Below are positions 24,278 to 36,450 of a DNA stretch of 64,000 bases, piece by piece (position 1 is the first letter of the stretch; the number at the start of each line of letters is the position of its first letter). The notes under the pieces are model-generated. The model searched no databases. It had not been told where the DNA came from and saw nothing but the letters and a program-made list of their open reading frames with translations. The stretch is from positions 4,283,001-4,347,000 of the forward strand of contig LR746277.1 in the NCBI GenBank assembly GCA_902729315.2, given 5' to 3'. Made by a program: the position numbers and the translations under genes. Source of the stretch: Spirodela intermedia (Eukaryota > Streptophyta > Magnoliopsida > Alismatales > Araceae).

Positions 24278-25633
24278 ATGGAGAGCGGCACTGATCGCGT
24301 CCGATTCAACGTCGGCGGCAGGATCTTCGAGACAACGGCGACGACCCTCGCCGGCGCCGGGCGCCAGTCCATGCTCGGCGCCGTCCTGGACGAGGACTGG
24401 AACGTCAGGGGCGCCGCCGCCGGCGAGTACTTCATCGATCGGAATCCGGCGTGCTTCGCCGTCCTCCTCGACCTGCTACGCACCGGCGAGCTCCACCTGC
24501 CGCCGACCATCCCGGAGAAGCTCCTCTGCCGGGAGGCCCTCTACTACGGCCTCCTCGACCACGTCCGCGCCGCCAAGTGGAGCCCGCTCGACGGCAACCG
24601 CCTCCAGCTCGCGCGCACCGTCACCGGCCGCGCGCCCGGGGACGGCGCCGCCATCCGCGCCGGCCCCGACGGCGGCTGCTGCGTCGCGCACGGCAGCATG
24701 GTCCATGTGTACAACTGGATGCTCGACGAGCTCAAGCCCATCACCCTCGACTACCTGCGGGTCAACGACGCGGGGTACATGGACTTCGACAAGATCGTGG
24801 TCACCGCCTCCGAGAGGCCGGGAAGAGGCGATGGCGGGTTGGGCCTCTTCTCCTCGTCAACGGGGGAGCTCCGCCACCGGTTCCAGGTGACCCACCAGAA
24901 CCAGTTCAAGAGCTTCACCGCCGGAGCGCTTACCTTCGACCACGCCGGCCGGAGAATCTTCGCCAGCTGCAAGGGGAGGTTCAACGAGTACGGGATCGGC
25001 GTGTGGGACCAGGTCACCGGCCAGCAGACGGACTTCTTCTATGAGCTCGCCGGCACCGGCGGCGACACCGTCGCCCTCGGAGAGGCCGACAAGCTCCAGT
25101 GGCTGGAGGGCAACCGGTGCTTGATGACGGCGACGCTGTTCCCGAAGGCGGACCACTGTTTCATCGGGCTCCTCGACTTCCGGGAGAAGAAGGTGGCCTG
25201 GTCATGGTCGGACGGCGGCTCGATCGTGCCCCCCGACGAGAAGCAGGTTTTGGCCGCCGTCGCCATGGAGGAAGGAGGGCCCTGTATCTGCGTGGTGAAC
25301 CAGTACGACGATCTGGGTTTCCTGGACCTGCGCGGCGGCGCCGCCGGTAGAAGTATCCGGTGGAACTCCCGGAGCCGGTTCATGAGGGGGAAGATGGACG
25401 GAATGGACCTCTGTTTCCCCAAGCTGGAGGTCAACGACGGGCAGCTCTTCTCTTCCATGAACGAGAGCATCTCCGTCTTCAGCGGCCCGGAATGGGTCCT
25501 CACCTCCCGCCTGAGCAGCAGCTCCGGCGGCTCCATGAGCGATATCTCCATCGCCGGCGACCGCCTCTTCGCCCTCCACAGCGACGAGAACGTCTTCGAC
25601 GTCTGGGAGACTCCCCCGCTCCCCACCATGTAA
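24278..25633 (+). CDS. BTB/POZ protein, KCTD (potassium-channel tetramerisation) type
   Basis: Intronless, 451 codons from ATG 24278. Residues about 7-100 form a T1-type BTB domain ('RVRFNVGGRIFETTATTL' through 'LYYGLLDHVRAAKW'). The rest is a propeller-like region with repeated strands such as 'GIGVWDQVTGQ' and 'FDVWETPP' at the end. It matches the Arabidopsis At2g24240/At4g30940 group, proposed substrate adaptors for CUL3 ubiquitin ligases. An in-frame ATG at 24218 would add 20 residues, but the family begins close to the 'DRVxFNVGG' motif, so I chose 24278. Codon usage is strongly GC-ending. A TATA box lies at 24128 and an upstream ORF at 24195. Its stop lies 91 bp from the stop of the opposing FAD6 gene. 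Confidence 0.9.
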   Translation: MESGTDRVRFNVGGRIFETTATTLAGAGRQSMLGAVLDEDWNVRGAAAGEYFIDRNPACFAVLLDLLRTGELHLPPTIPEKLLCREALYYGLLDHVRAAKWSPLDGNRLQLARTVTGRAPGDGAAIRAGPDGGCCVAHGSMVHVYNWMLDELKPITLDYLRVNDAGYMDFDKIVVTASERPGRGDGGLGLFSSSTGELRHRFQVTHQNQFKSFTAGALTFDHAGRRIFASCKGRFNEYGIGVWDQVTGQQTDFFYELAGTGGDTVALGEADKLQWLEGNRCLMTATLFPKADHCFIGLLDFREKKVAWSWSDGGSIVPPDEKQVLAAVAMEEGGPCICVVNQYDDLGFLDLRGGAAGRSIRWNSRSRFMRGKMDGMDLCFPKLEVNDGQLFSSMNESISVFSGPEWVLTSRLSSSSGGSMSDISIAGDRLFALHSDENVFDVWETPPLPTM

Positions 25634-25724
25634 CACCTACCCCTCAGTCCCAGTTGCAGATTCTGCGACTGGATCATTAACTCGGAGGATCCAGAAGATG
25701 AAAGCGCATTGCTGGATAGAAAAA

Positions 25725-26311
25725 TCATGCATAATCGGGCATCACTTTCTTGAGGAACAGGATGGGACCAGATTCTTCTGGTCTGAGGCTGTCAAAGGGG
25801 ACATAGTTATGTTCTTCGTTGTAAACATGGCATACGGTCATTATCGTCTTCATCAGGCGCCAGTTCCAGTTGGCTTCATTGAGATACTGCGGCCAACCAA
25901 AAGATCTGTCAGACCATAGCCATGTTTAACAGGAAAGAGATTTTTATCAAGCAGACTCTATACCTTGCCCCAGTTTTCTTGAAGCGACTTGTGGGCATCT
26001 CTCAGGTTGTAACTGGGTATTCTCGGAGAAATATGATGAGGAATGTGCACGTTGATGTCGTGGCAAAGAATCTCCACCCTGTCAAAGACAGACTCGTCAC
26101 CCAGTAAATCGGAATGCTTCAATCGATAATAATTAAGAAAAACTTGTGCGGCTGATGATTTTTTGACTTTTGGAGGGCTCTGACTTTTGGATTCATGACA
26201 AAACTTTCACCATTTCTAGATCATTCATGACGATTTATAATGTAAGAACCTCAAATCATATGAGATTTCCCACAATTATTCTCCATGTGATGCAAGATCC
26301 ACACCATTCTC

Positions 26312-26354
<43 letters not shown>

Positions 26355-29300
26355 GAAAGGATAAGAGAAAAAAGATTCACCATCGATTGGTCAACATCAT
26401 CATGAGGCGCGTATATGTAACTGCAAGAACACCTCAGAGAAGAACGATGAAAGAAATGGGAGGATGAACAGGGAAGTACCACCGAGGATATGTGCAGTGG
26501 ACTGTTCCGCTGAGCTGAGCCTGAGCAGCATTCCACACATCTGAAGCTTTGAACGGTATGTGAGGTGCGGTGTGATGAACCATTGTAAAAGTACTCATCT
26601 AGATCATGAACACAGAAAACTCTGCATGAGACCAGGAAGAAGATCCGAAGAAGGGGGGTGGAAAAAATAAAATAAATAAATAAATTGAAACTTTACCCAA
26701 AAGTGATACACCAAGAATGGCATGAACCAGTACTTGATCCATCCAATAAACCCCGTCTTGAAAATAATCAAAGGCCATCCAATAGCAATGAATGCAGAGA
26801 CGCATGCCAAGCTAATCTTCACCCTCTGCACTTCATTCGGTCTGAATTTCTTCACATCAAAGTGCCACACTAACCTGTTATTGAAGGTAAGTGGCGTTGA
26901 GAAGCACAAATATGTATAAATATCTAGCACAAGACCATTTCCCAACATAAAATCAAAAAGATGTGAACGGAGTCCTGTTTCTCATCAGCTGAAAGGAAGA
27001 AGAAAAGATTAACATACCAGTGAGCTATGGACATCCAAGGTCGGAATGGGCCATATCCCAGGATTATTCCTTTTCGCAGAAGAGGCTGAGAATCAAATTC
27101 TTCTCTTCTCACAGGATGCCAAGCAGTGTCCTCTTGTAGCCTGGAGAATTGAAGGCAAAGAAGGAGGGTAATTTTAGCATCATCTTAAGATCCACAGTGC
27201 AGCTAAGATCCACCACGGGGTAGGGGTGGGACCTACAGTAACCTTACCGAATGGATCTCAAAACCGGGGCACAGATTGTCCATATAATGGATATTTCAAC
27301 GCAAAAATGCAATAAATTGACATAAATAAATAAAAAAATGCTCAAATTTTAAGATCATGCACTTAGTATGTAGTTGAAATATAGTTCATGATTATGTTCG
27401 ATTAAATCATATCAAAAGGCTTCAAGCCAGAAAATAATAAGATGTGAACTGATGTAGCTTGAATAGCATCCTTATAACAGCCAGAGCAATAAAGTGCCAT
27501 AGAACAAATACCCAATAAAAAAAGAAAAAAATATAGACATTTATTTAGTCATCAGGTTGGATATAGGTAGAGGAAAAGCATACAGACATGTTCGTCTTGG
27601 CATGGTGCTGATCATGCTTAAATCGCCATGGTTCATATGGATATATGAGGGGCAAGAACGCCAGGGTTCCTACAATATCTTCCACTAATTTATTGCGCGA
27701 AAATGACTTGTGAGCGCAGTCGTGGCCTATCACAAAAAACTTCAGGCAAAGATGATGTCAGTGGCCACAACAAGAAATGGAATATATATATTCATGATAA
27801 ATACTATTTTTACGATAAATATCTGAAAAGAAAAGGCCAAAGGCATGTAGAAACCTACCCCTGTCACTGCTGTGCCAGTCCATGCCCAAGCCAGAGGGAG
27901 AAGATACCATGGAGATTTAGAAATCATAAAAATCCCCAATGCATAAGAGGTGACTGATATCAAGACGGATTTCCAAGCTTTCACATCATCAATTTCAAAT
28001 ACCTTGGAGAAAAATCAGAATGTGTCAACAAGGTATAAGTGAACAAATGAAGACACAAAAGAAAAATTACAATCAGGGTTTCTCCCAGAACACCTTCTTA
28101 GGTAAAGAGCTTATAATATCTCTCAGAGTTATATCATCAGGAACCAGCTCCGCAATCTGTGTGAATCCGTAGTTTTCGCACATCTGCTTTCTTTCCTCGT
28201 CATTGCCTACCACAGGCGCTGACACTGGAGCAGCCACAGCTTGAATGACCATAGAATTCTTGCGCAGATTGTGGTGAAAGCGATGTCGCTGAAACGCTCT
28301 TTGCCATAGATGGCCTCCCCATTTTAGCTGGTATTCACCTGTCATGTTGGTGCACGTGATTCCCACCATGAATCAAGGGGAAAGCATAAAAATGACATTA
28401 ATGAGAACGAATATCTGTATTGCAACATTCTGCATTGACCTGGGAAAAAAAATCCAAAAATTATAGAAAAACAGTTGCTTTAAATAAAAAAAAGCATGAG
28501 AAGTTAATGCGAATGTGAGCCTCTTAAAAAGGCCAAGCAACTAGGATCTGGAATAGTAATATGACTCTTCTTCGTCTAGGCAGGGCATAAAATATCAGCA
28601 TTCTACCAGCAATCGTTACAGTTAATATAGAATCATGCATCACGCATTAAAAGTCAACACACCCTGCCTATACAATAGTTCTATGGTCCCGTCCTTCTCA
28701 GCCACATGTCGTGTATATGTCGCCCTTCACTGTTGACCTTTTCGGCAGAACACAGCTGATTAAAACCAAGTCAACGGCCCTCTCACTCGCCCATATCAAG
28801 CGATACACTGGAGATGTTATGACAATTATACACCAGATGGTATGACAGCTCCACGTTCTGCGTCACATTTTTACTGGTTTATTCGGCTAAATCCACGAGA
28901 ACTTCTCTGGTATCCGTGTGGTCAAGGGTTGCAATCACTCTAACCTTTTCCCCGAGTAGGGTTCTCAGTCCCTCTGTAGCTCGACGTCTCTACATAACGT
29001 GTGGTGAGCATGTTTACTATAACAGCGAAGTACTTGGGAAGAGGTGACGAGTTCTGCAGAGTACGGAGATAAAAATAACAGCAGAAATCCTCAAGCTACA
29101 GGGGCCAATCTTGAAAACAGACGAAACCAGAGAAGAATGAAGCTCGTAACTAGATATGACCCCCACATAGCAGCACATACAAAGCCAATGCAACATGCCC
29201 AGGACGTCAAACACAACCGATTTCTTTGGACGTACCAGGAGAAATCTGGGCCCTTCTGCCGAAAGCCGCCCTCTGCGGTGGCCCCTGAGACCGAGAGAAA

Positions 29301-29421
29301 CCGATTTCAGTAAGTCTGAGCACCCAAAGTGAAAACAAGGAGAAGAAACATCGGCAACAGAGAAACAAGGGCGGCCCTCTACCCGAATGAGAAGGGTAGA
29401 ATCCGCGAGGCTGCCGGCCAT
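25725..29421 (-). CDS. FAD6: Plastid omega-6 fatty acid desaturase (FAD6)
   Basis: Nine exons (minus): 29421-29218, 28327-28094, 28002-27859, 27739-27588, 27140-27018, 26874-26697, 26598-26480, 26078-25964, 25886-25725. They total 1431 nt, 476 residues. FAD6 adds the second double bond to 16:1/18:1 acyl chains on chloroplast membrane lipids, using ferredoxin. The N-terminus 'MAGSLADS' plus a Ser/Arg/Leu-rich stretch looks like a chloroplast transit peptide. Iron-binding boxes are intact: HDCAH (about 200-204), HDQHH (236-240) and HIPHH (396-400). Family hallmarks include '[14 protein letters not shown]', 'KKFRPNEV' and '[12 protein letters not shown]'. The exon 1/2 border is the weak point: an alternative acceptor at 28338 exists but breaks phase with the chosen donor. 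The fourth exon uses a weak GT donor (GTCTGT), supported by phase. Confidence 0.93.
26315..26352. repeat. (AAT)n microsatellite in a FAD6 intron
   Basis: About twelve ATA/AAT units lie between the FAD6 exons at 26078 and 26480. A useful length-variable marker; no function evident. Confidence 0.9.
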
Positions 29422-31498
29422 CTGCAGAGGGACGTAGGGCCTCAGACCCACCAGACGTGGCGCTCCGGTGATATCCTGAGAGCCACCAGGGGAAGCAAGT
29501 TGCCGTCACACCTTCCCTCTATTCTTATAGCCGTGGGATTGGGGCAGGCTGAGGCACGACAGCCACACCGCCACAGCGCCCCTCTCACTTCCTGGTGAAG
29601 GCGCCTGCCCTGATCCCCGGGGGGGTCCAGCCGCCGGCACCGCTATTCTCTATTGTCCACACCATTCCGAACACCCCTCCTGCCGTTTGTTTGGTTGGAA
29701 AGTCCACGAAATCGCCTTCCGTCACAACGCTCGACATGTGCATTATCGTAAATACCCCTCCTTCAACCCAATTCCACCCCCTGCGGGGACAAACTATCCC
29801 TTTTGGGCTTCGCGAACTACGCTGGTTGTTTAATCCAGTCCAACGGGCCAAATTTCTAGCCCAATAAGAAGAAGCCCAACCAACCATTTAGTCTAGACTG
29901 TGTGGTCTTCCTTACCCAATAATCGTTACCACCATATTTGTTAACCATATATTTTTTATAATAATATAAATATTTAAAAATAATATAGTTTGAAAACAAG
30001 ATTTACCCCACCCATTTGGTTCGTCATGATTTAGAGAATCAAGAGGTCAATCCTATCTAAAGTTTGCATATTTTATAAGATTTTATGTATTTATGTATTA
30101 ACATTATTTCTTCTATTTCCCTTTTCTTCACAAGAACTTCATCTATGTTAATTAAAAAATATAAAAGGATTAAGACTGCCATGTTGTGTACGAATCCAAA
30201 AGATTGGGGAATGTTTGCTTTTTATGATTATTTTATGCATGCATGTCAAAATCTTCATGGTAATCTTTCCAATGTATTGACCAATATTTGACTTACAATT
30301 CTCTAGATAATTGGCATTACAAAAGCTGTCATGATAGTTCATACAATATAACCAACCTAGCTCAAGTTTCGGATGGACCATCTTTTTGGAATTTTCCTTC
30401 AAGGTCTTTGATTGAGATGAAAGGTCAAAGAGTTGACATATTTTCTAAGCATTGTACTACCATAATAGACTTTCTCTGTCTAGTACATTGCAACATACCG
30501 AATTAATAATTCACTACATTATACTCATCATTAGTTATCTATAAATAAAATAAAATTAAAAATGAAATAATGCTCCTTGTTCACTATGTGAGAGATGATT
30601 TGTAAATCTACAACTTAGAACATTCACTAACATATTTTCTAAGAACTAATTATTCATAGCAGATGCTTGAAAGGGATCTCTAACGTAGAAGCATTACACT
30701 AAGTAGGAAATATTCCAATATTTCAATTACCCAAGTGCTGAATATTTTGCTTCAGATTTCGTCATGTTACTAACTCCATGTAGATTACGTTTGACTTATT
30801 GATATTGGCATTGTCAATAATTATTAGGTTTAGCTTAAGGCGTGATATTTTGCTCATTGTGACATTGCTTATGAGGGGACTTTTGCTCATACATCTCAAG
30901 TGCTGCTCGAAAGCATCACCAAATTTCTTGATAGCACCATGAATTGTTATCTCTTATTTGCTTTTATCACTTGAAGAAATGTCTCCATCATTACTCATAG
31001 ACTTGTGGGCATTTAACATCTTATTCTCTCTATTTTGCATATTATTTCATTGAAAGATTACACATTTTCTTAGGAGAAGTAATCATGATGCATTGATCGA
31101 CACATACTTTGGTTGATTCTCGCACGAATTAGCACTCAAAGAGTCTGGGAACTTAGTTATCAAGTAGTATGGGAACGTAGTAAGCCATAGACAACTTTGT
31201 GCCTCAAAGAGTCTGTTGTTAATAGCAGCATACAGCTTATGATGTAGCATCATATTTTACATTTTATGGTATAATCATTTTTTTTAGCATAAGAAAATAG
31301 GTTTTATTTATGTATTTATTTTGGCCTAAATTAAACTTGTTCACAATTTAGTCATTTCCAAGCTGAACATACATATCATTTAGAGGTTTTAGAGACTTGG
31401 CAAGAACTTGAAAGAGATTCCATGGACCGAACTCCATACTTTCTTATAAAATCCATTCCCAACTCAACTAAGTTCAATCATATATATAGATACACATA
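29422..31498. other. FAD6 promoter, then AT-rich intergenic DNA
   Basis: 29422-29880 is GC-moderate and probably holds the FAD6 promoter and leader. From about 29930 the sequence is AT-rich. Short open frames at 30085-30506 on both strands match no family I know and have no splice context. It may be old transposon debris, but I saw no LTR pair or terminal repeats. Confidence 0.4.
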
Positions 31499-31803
<305 letters not shown>

Positions 31804-32683
31804 TCCCGCATAAAAAAAAACATCTAATAATTTTTATTTTAGAGTGAGAAAAAAATCCCTAATGACATGGCAAATATTGTCGTTAAGAGAGTATATTACC
31901 CAATTCATATCCATTAATTTATTGATCCTCTTTAATTCAACAAATTCAGTCCAACTTACATTGGCCCTCTCACACCCCATCACTCCCACTTTTTTAAAAA
32001 AAAAAGAGAGAAATTTGCTAGAATCTTAGAGCCAAGCCACTACAAGCCATTGCCACGTTTATACTTCTAAAGTTGAAGCAGATGACCATACTTAATGGGC
32101 ATTTTACCAACCATAATCCATATTTGCAATGGAGCTTCGTATGATTCGGGCTCATCAATAAAAGGAGCCCATTATTTACTTGCCGTCCATTCAACGGACC
32201 TCACCGTCCGCCCCGTCAACCGATGTTAGCTAGCACGTCAGGCGCAGAGGAACCCCGAAAGGGAGAAGTGGGCCAGCCGTCGCAGTCAAATCTCTAGCCC
32301 AATAAGGCGGTCGCCGCAGAGTGTCGGCGGGTCGACTTCATTGCTACTCCACACGTGGGACCTCCTTCCCTTTAGACCCAACACAATTGGGCCCGTTTCC
32401 CTAACGGCTATTTCCTCTCTCTCTCTCTCTCTCTCTCTAACGTATGGACGGAAAAGCTCTGGTTAGAATCACACCTGTCGTGTCTAACTAAGAATATGAC
32501 AATGGATAAACCGATGGCTTGGCGTGTCCCGCGGAGGAGGCACTCGAGCTCCTGCCATCGCGTAGAAGGCATCTCCGCTCCCTCTTCACCTTCCCACCTG
32601 CGCTTGTTCCGGCGGGATAATGCACCTGTGATTTGGAATAAATTTATTATCGATGAGATTTTCTGAAGCACTTTATTAACATA

Positions 32684-32719
<36 letters not shown>

Positions 32720-32756
32720 GGAAATTTTGCCATCAGAGAGGTCCAGAGGGCAGGAC
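31804..32756. other. Intergenic DNA upstream of the reticulon gene
   Basis: AT-rich to about 32100, then GC-richer promoter-like DNA with a (CT)n run near 32416-32438 and an (ATT)n run at 32685-32718. No gene recognised. Confidence 0.4.
32685..32718. repeat. (ATT)n microsatellite
   Basis: About eleven ATT units, about 40 bp before the reticulon TATA box. Confidence 0.9.
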
Positions 32757-32764
32757 TATAAAAA
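32757..32764 (+). promoter_or_regulatory. TATA box of the reticulon-like gene
   Basis: TATAAAAA lies about 150 bp upstream of ATG 32911. A CT-rich leader stretch (32814-32838) follows. Good core-promoter match. Confidence 0.7.
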
Positions 32765-32910
32765 GGACGAGCGCTGAACCGAGGAAGAAGATGCTTCGTC
32801 AAGCTCCCGTCATCTCTCTCTCTCTGTCTCTCTCTATCTAGCTGTGGACTGTGTAATCAATCATTAGGATATTTCTTGGAAGAGCAGCGACCCCGGGGAG
32901 TGAGGGAGGG

Positions 32911-35527
32911 ATGTGGGGGTGGAACGAGATGCAGGCGGGGGCCAGTAGAAGAAGCGCAATGAGGTCCAACGGAGTGATGGCGGGGTCGATCTGGGAGACG
33001 AGGATGAAGCTGGACGAGGTGAAGGGAGGCATCAAGGTTTTCACGGAGGAGGAGAGCCGCGAAGGGGACGAGGACGAGGGAGGAGTGCGAGTTTACAATC
33101 TGCGGCTCCGGCGCAACCAGAGTGAGGGAGGAGGAGGCGATAGGAGGAAGAGGAAGAACTGGAGCCCTCCCGAGGTGGGGAATGTCGGGGCCGGAGAGAA
33201 GAGCCCCTCCTCCAACAGGTTGAGGAAGACGCAGTCCTTGTTGCCGAATTCCCCGAAGATCGAAGAGGAGAAGGCCGTGGAGGGTGGTCTGAGCAATGCA
33301 GCGCAGGGAAAGGAGATCGAGATTGAGATGGAGGAAAGGAGGAGAAGCTTCGACGACAAGGAGATGGTCGTGGCCGGAAAGAAGAACGATCAGATCTGCG
33401 ACAAATCCGTCTCGTCGAACGCAGATGAGAAGATGCCGGATGCGGCGGAAAGGAAGCAGGCCGTTGATCTCGGCGTCGAGAGATCCTCACCGGAAGCGGC
33501 GGCCAGTTTGGACGTCATTCCTGCCCCGGCGTCTCCGCTTCCCTTGGCTATCGAGGCACCGCCCGAAAGATCCCCTCCGAAGGTGATCGAGATGAGACCA
33601 CCTGGTATGACGCAATTCTGGGCGAGTTTTCGTCTTCCTCGTGGAATTTCTATTCCCGATTCGGATTGTCACAGAATTATACTTGTTTTTCTTGCTCTGG
33701 TAGTAATGGACGAAGGGTTTTACGAGACGATGACAGAAGCAGAACACAGGATGCAGAGCATTGGTGTGTTCTCCTCTTTTCATCCACTGAATTCGGCTGC
33801 TTCTGTGTTATCTCTTCTTGTTCTTCCTCTGATATTCCGAATCTCATGCTCCCCCCTCGTGAAACCTTCCCCCATTTCGGGAAATCGCGCAGTGGACCTG
33901 GTGATGTGGAGAGAGATCCCAAGATCGGCGTTCGTGTTCGGGATCGGATCATTTCTGCTCCTCTCCTCTTCCTACACCAGAGATCTCAACTTCAGGCAGG
34001 AGAAATCTCTCCACCTCCACATTTTACTTCTTCGCCGTCATCGTGAAATCCCTAATGCTTCGCCCTCCCTGCAGCCTAGTCTCCGCTATTTCCTACCTCG
34101 GCCTGATCTACCTGGCGGCGATCTTCTTCTTCAATTCTATCCTCCGCAGGTTTTTTGACGCCCTCTGCGCAAATCTCACAGATCGCCAGGTCCACGGCGG
34201 CGGCCTCTCCCTGATCTCGTTATCTTCCCTTTGAACAGAGGAACTGCAGATTCAGAGGAGAAAGACCGGAGTTGCATGCTGGGGGAGGAAGACGCGATCC
34301 GGGTGGTCAGGTTGCTCCTGCCCTATGTAAACGAGCTTCTCATCAACCTCAAGGCCCTCTTCTCCGGCGACCCCGCCACCACCATGAAGGTCTGGGTAGT
34401 ATGCCAGTAGGAATAGTACCCACTCGTGCTCTCTCCCCATAATCTCCGCGGGCGGGGGGTGGGATTTCCTGAAAATGGGAGTGACGGTGGTCATCGTTCT
34501 CTTCTGGCAGCTGGCCCTGATGCTGTTCTTCCTGGCGAGGTGTGGCGGCACCATCACTTGCTGGACCATGGCCAAAATGGGTCTCCATCTCCTCTCCTCA
34601 GTTTTCTTGACCAGCGCGGATGGAGGAATCCTGATACTTCCGCCCTTTTGCAGCATTCTTCGGCGTGTTCACCATCCCCAAGATCTGCTCCTCGTATTCG
34701 GTTCAGCTGGCTCGATTCGGTGGGTAATTTTCTCTTCCACTTCGGTAATTCTTCCATGAGGGTGAACTCTGCAACCTCAGAGAGTACGGCAGGCTCTGCC
34801 CCCCACCGCTCTGTTTCACGTGCCCCTCCGGCGAGCACCAGACGCCGGCGGCGGCGGCAGCGGGTGGTGGTTGCTCCCTTTGTTTTTTTTTAACTGAGCA
34901 GCATCTGACCCGGTTCACTCACGGCGGCGGTGAAGGTAAATTCTGGCTGGAACGGGTGAAGGACGCGTGGGAATCGTGCCAGCACAAGAAGGCCGTGGCC
35001 ACCGGTGTCTTCACCCTCACCTGGAACCTGTCCTCTGCGGTCGCTCGGATGTGGGCAGGTGAGCCGAGGAAGAAGACGAACACCCAAAAAGAAACAAAAA
35101 AGGAAAAAGAAAAAAAAAAGAGGAAAAAAGTATCCTGTCTCCTTCGCCGCCGTCCTTCTCTCCCCGACCGTTTCCCCGTTGTCCTCTCCTCTGAAGCCAA
35201 CGGATCTCCTCCCATCTTCCGACTTCCCCTGCAGTGTTCATGTTGATGGTGGCCGTACGGCTCTACCAGCAGCGCGCGGCGGCGGCGGCGGCGGAAGAGG
35301 ATGAGGAGGAGGAGGCGGCGGCGATGGCGGCTCCGCCTCGGCGCTGGGAGGGAGAGGCGGAGGAGTCGAGGCCTCGGGTGGGAGGACCCGGCATAATGGT
35401 CGCCGGCGGGGCGGCGGCGCCGTCGCCGGTGATGGTGCAGCAGCTAGGCCCGGGAAGGGCTCACCGACAGCCCAGTGGGCCCGGCCCGACTAGATCGGCG
35501 ACGAGGGAGAAGAAGAAATGGTCCTGA
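32911..35527 (+). CDS. Reticulon-like protein B, RTNLB17/18/21 type
   Basis: Eight exons: 32911-33604, 33893-33995, 34075-34149, 34239-34389, 34511-34580, 34654-34719, 34936-35058, 35235-35527. They sum to 1575 nt (524 aa), closing in frame. Reticulons bend and tubulate the ER membrane. The N-terminal 230 residues are hydrophilic, with the subgroup signature 'GSIWETRMKLDEVKGGIKVF'. The reticulon domain (about 232-440) has the usual hairpins: 'SAFVFGIGSFLLLSSSY', 'LGLIYLAAIFFF', 'LALMLFFLARCGGTITCW' and 'KKAVATGVFTLTWNLSSAV'. Exon 2 ends at a GC donor (TTCAG|GCAGG); the phase fit supports a true GC-AG intron. After the last helix comes an unusually long tail of about 84 residues, rich in Glu, Ala, Pro and Arg. 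A second in-frame ATG at 32929 could be the real start. Confidence 0.88.
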
Positions 35528-36450
35528 AACATTGGATCCGTACGCGTACATATTTTTATATTTTTAGAAATAAATAGAAAAGCGAGCCGCGGCGACCCTG
35601 GAGCTTTGTTCGGGATGGGGGGTAAGATGATTCTTCTTCTAACGTGCGCATGCCATTTTGTACAAACCCCCCCCCCCAGGTAATTCGTTTTCTTCTTTTG
35701 CTTTTCTACCCTTTGTGAAGTTTCCGAGCAACAGTACTCTCGTTAATGGGCTCCTTCTAATTCGCAATCGGACCCACTAGTTTACTCGTCTGGCCCACCT
35801 ACGTGGCCCATATACAAATCTGCGTTCAGAGACCTGATGACAAGCGGATGGGACAGTGGGCCGTCCACGGGACTGGACCCGGCTCGATCTCGTAGAGGAA
35901 CGGTCAAACCAGGTGTAGAGACGGGCCACCCACTTATCACTAAGTCGCTCTCCCGGAATGACCTCCACTCTTCCTTCCCCGTAGGTCGGAGGTGGCGGGC
36001 TCCGCGGGTGGACTTCAGACCAACAGTGTTTTTATGCAACTCTCTCTCTCTCTCTCTCTCTCTCCCTCTTTCTCTCATATGAAGAAAAAAAGTACCGCAC
36101 GGCTGGCAAAACCAGAGACCAAAAGGGAGGCCGAACCAGACACATTGATACGGGGGAGGCAGGAAGTAGAAGAGCCAGCTGACCCGGAACCCGGCGGACG
36201 GGTCAAACTCGACGACTTGAGTGTAATGCTGCCGGTAAGGACACAAAGTTTCTATCTTGTTTGCAGACCCAGATGAAACGTACAGTCAACACTGGAAATT
36301 TTGGAACCCGTCTCACAGTCTTGATCGGAGCTTTGTACAGTCCGAGGACCTTCAGAACCTTGCTTTCTATTCGCTTCTTGTCGACGCCGAGCTCTGTAGT
36401 GGTGGCCATGGAGGGATACAGGAAGGAGGATGGAGCAGCGGCGAATCTAT
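35528..36450. other. Convergent intergenic region, reticulon / WRKY
   Basis: Holds the 3' UTRs of both convergent genes, a run of ten C near 35669 and a (CT)n run near 36042-36063. No gene recognised. Confidence 0.4.

Noticed and set aside
24451-25728. Long Arg/Pro/Ala-rich frames on both strands across the BTB gene
   Set aside because: They are shadows of a GC-rich gene in other frames; the BTB frame alone shows family motifs.
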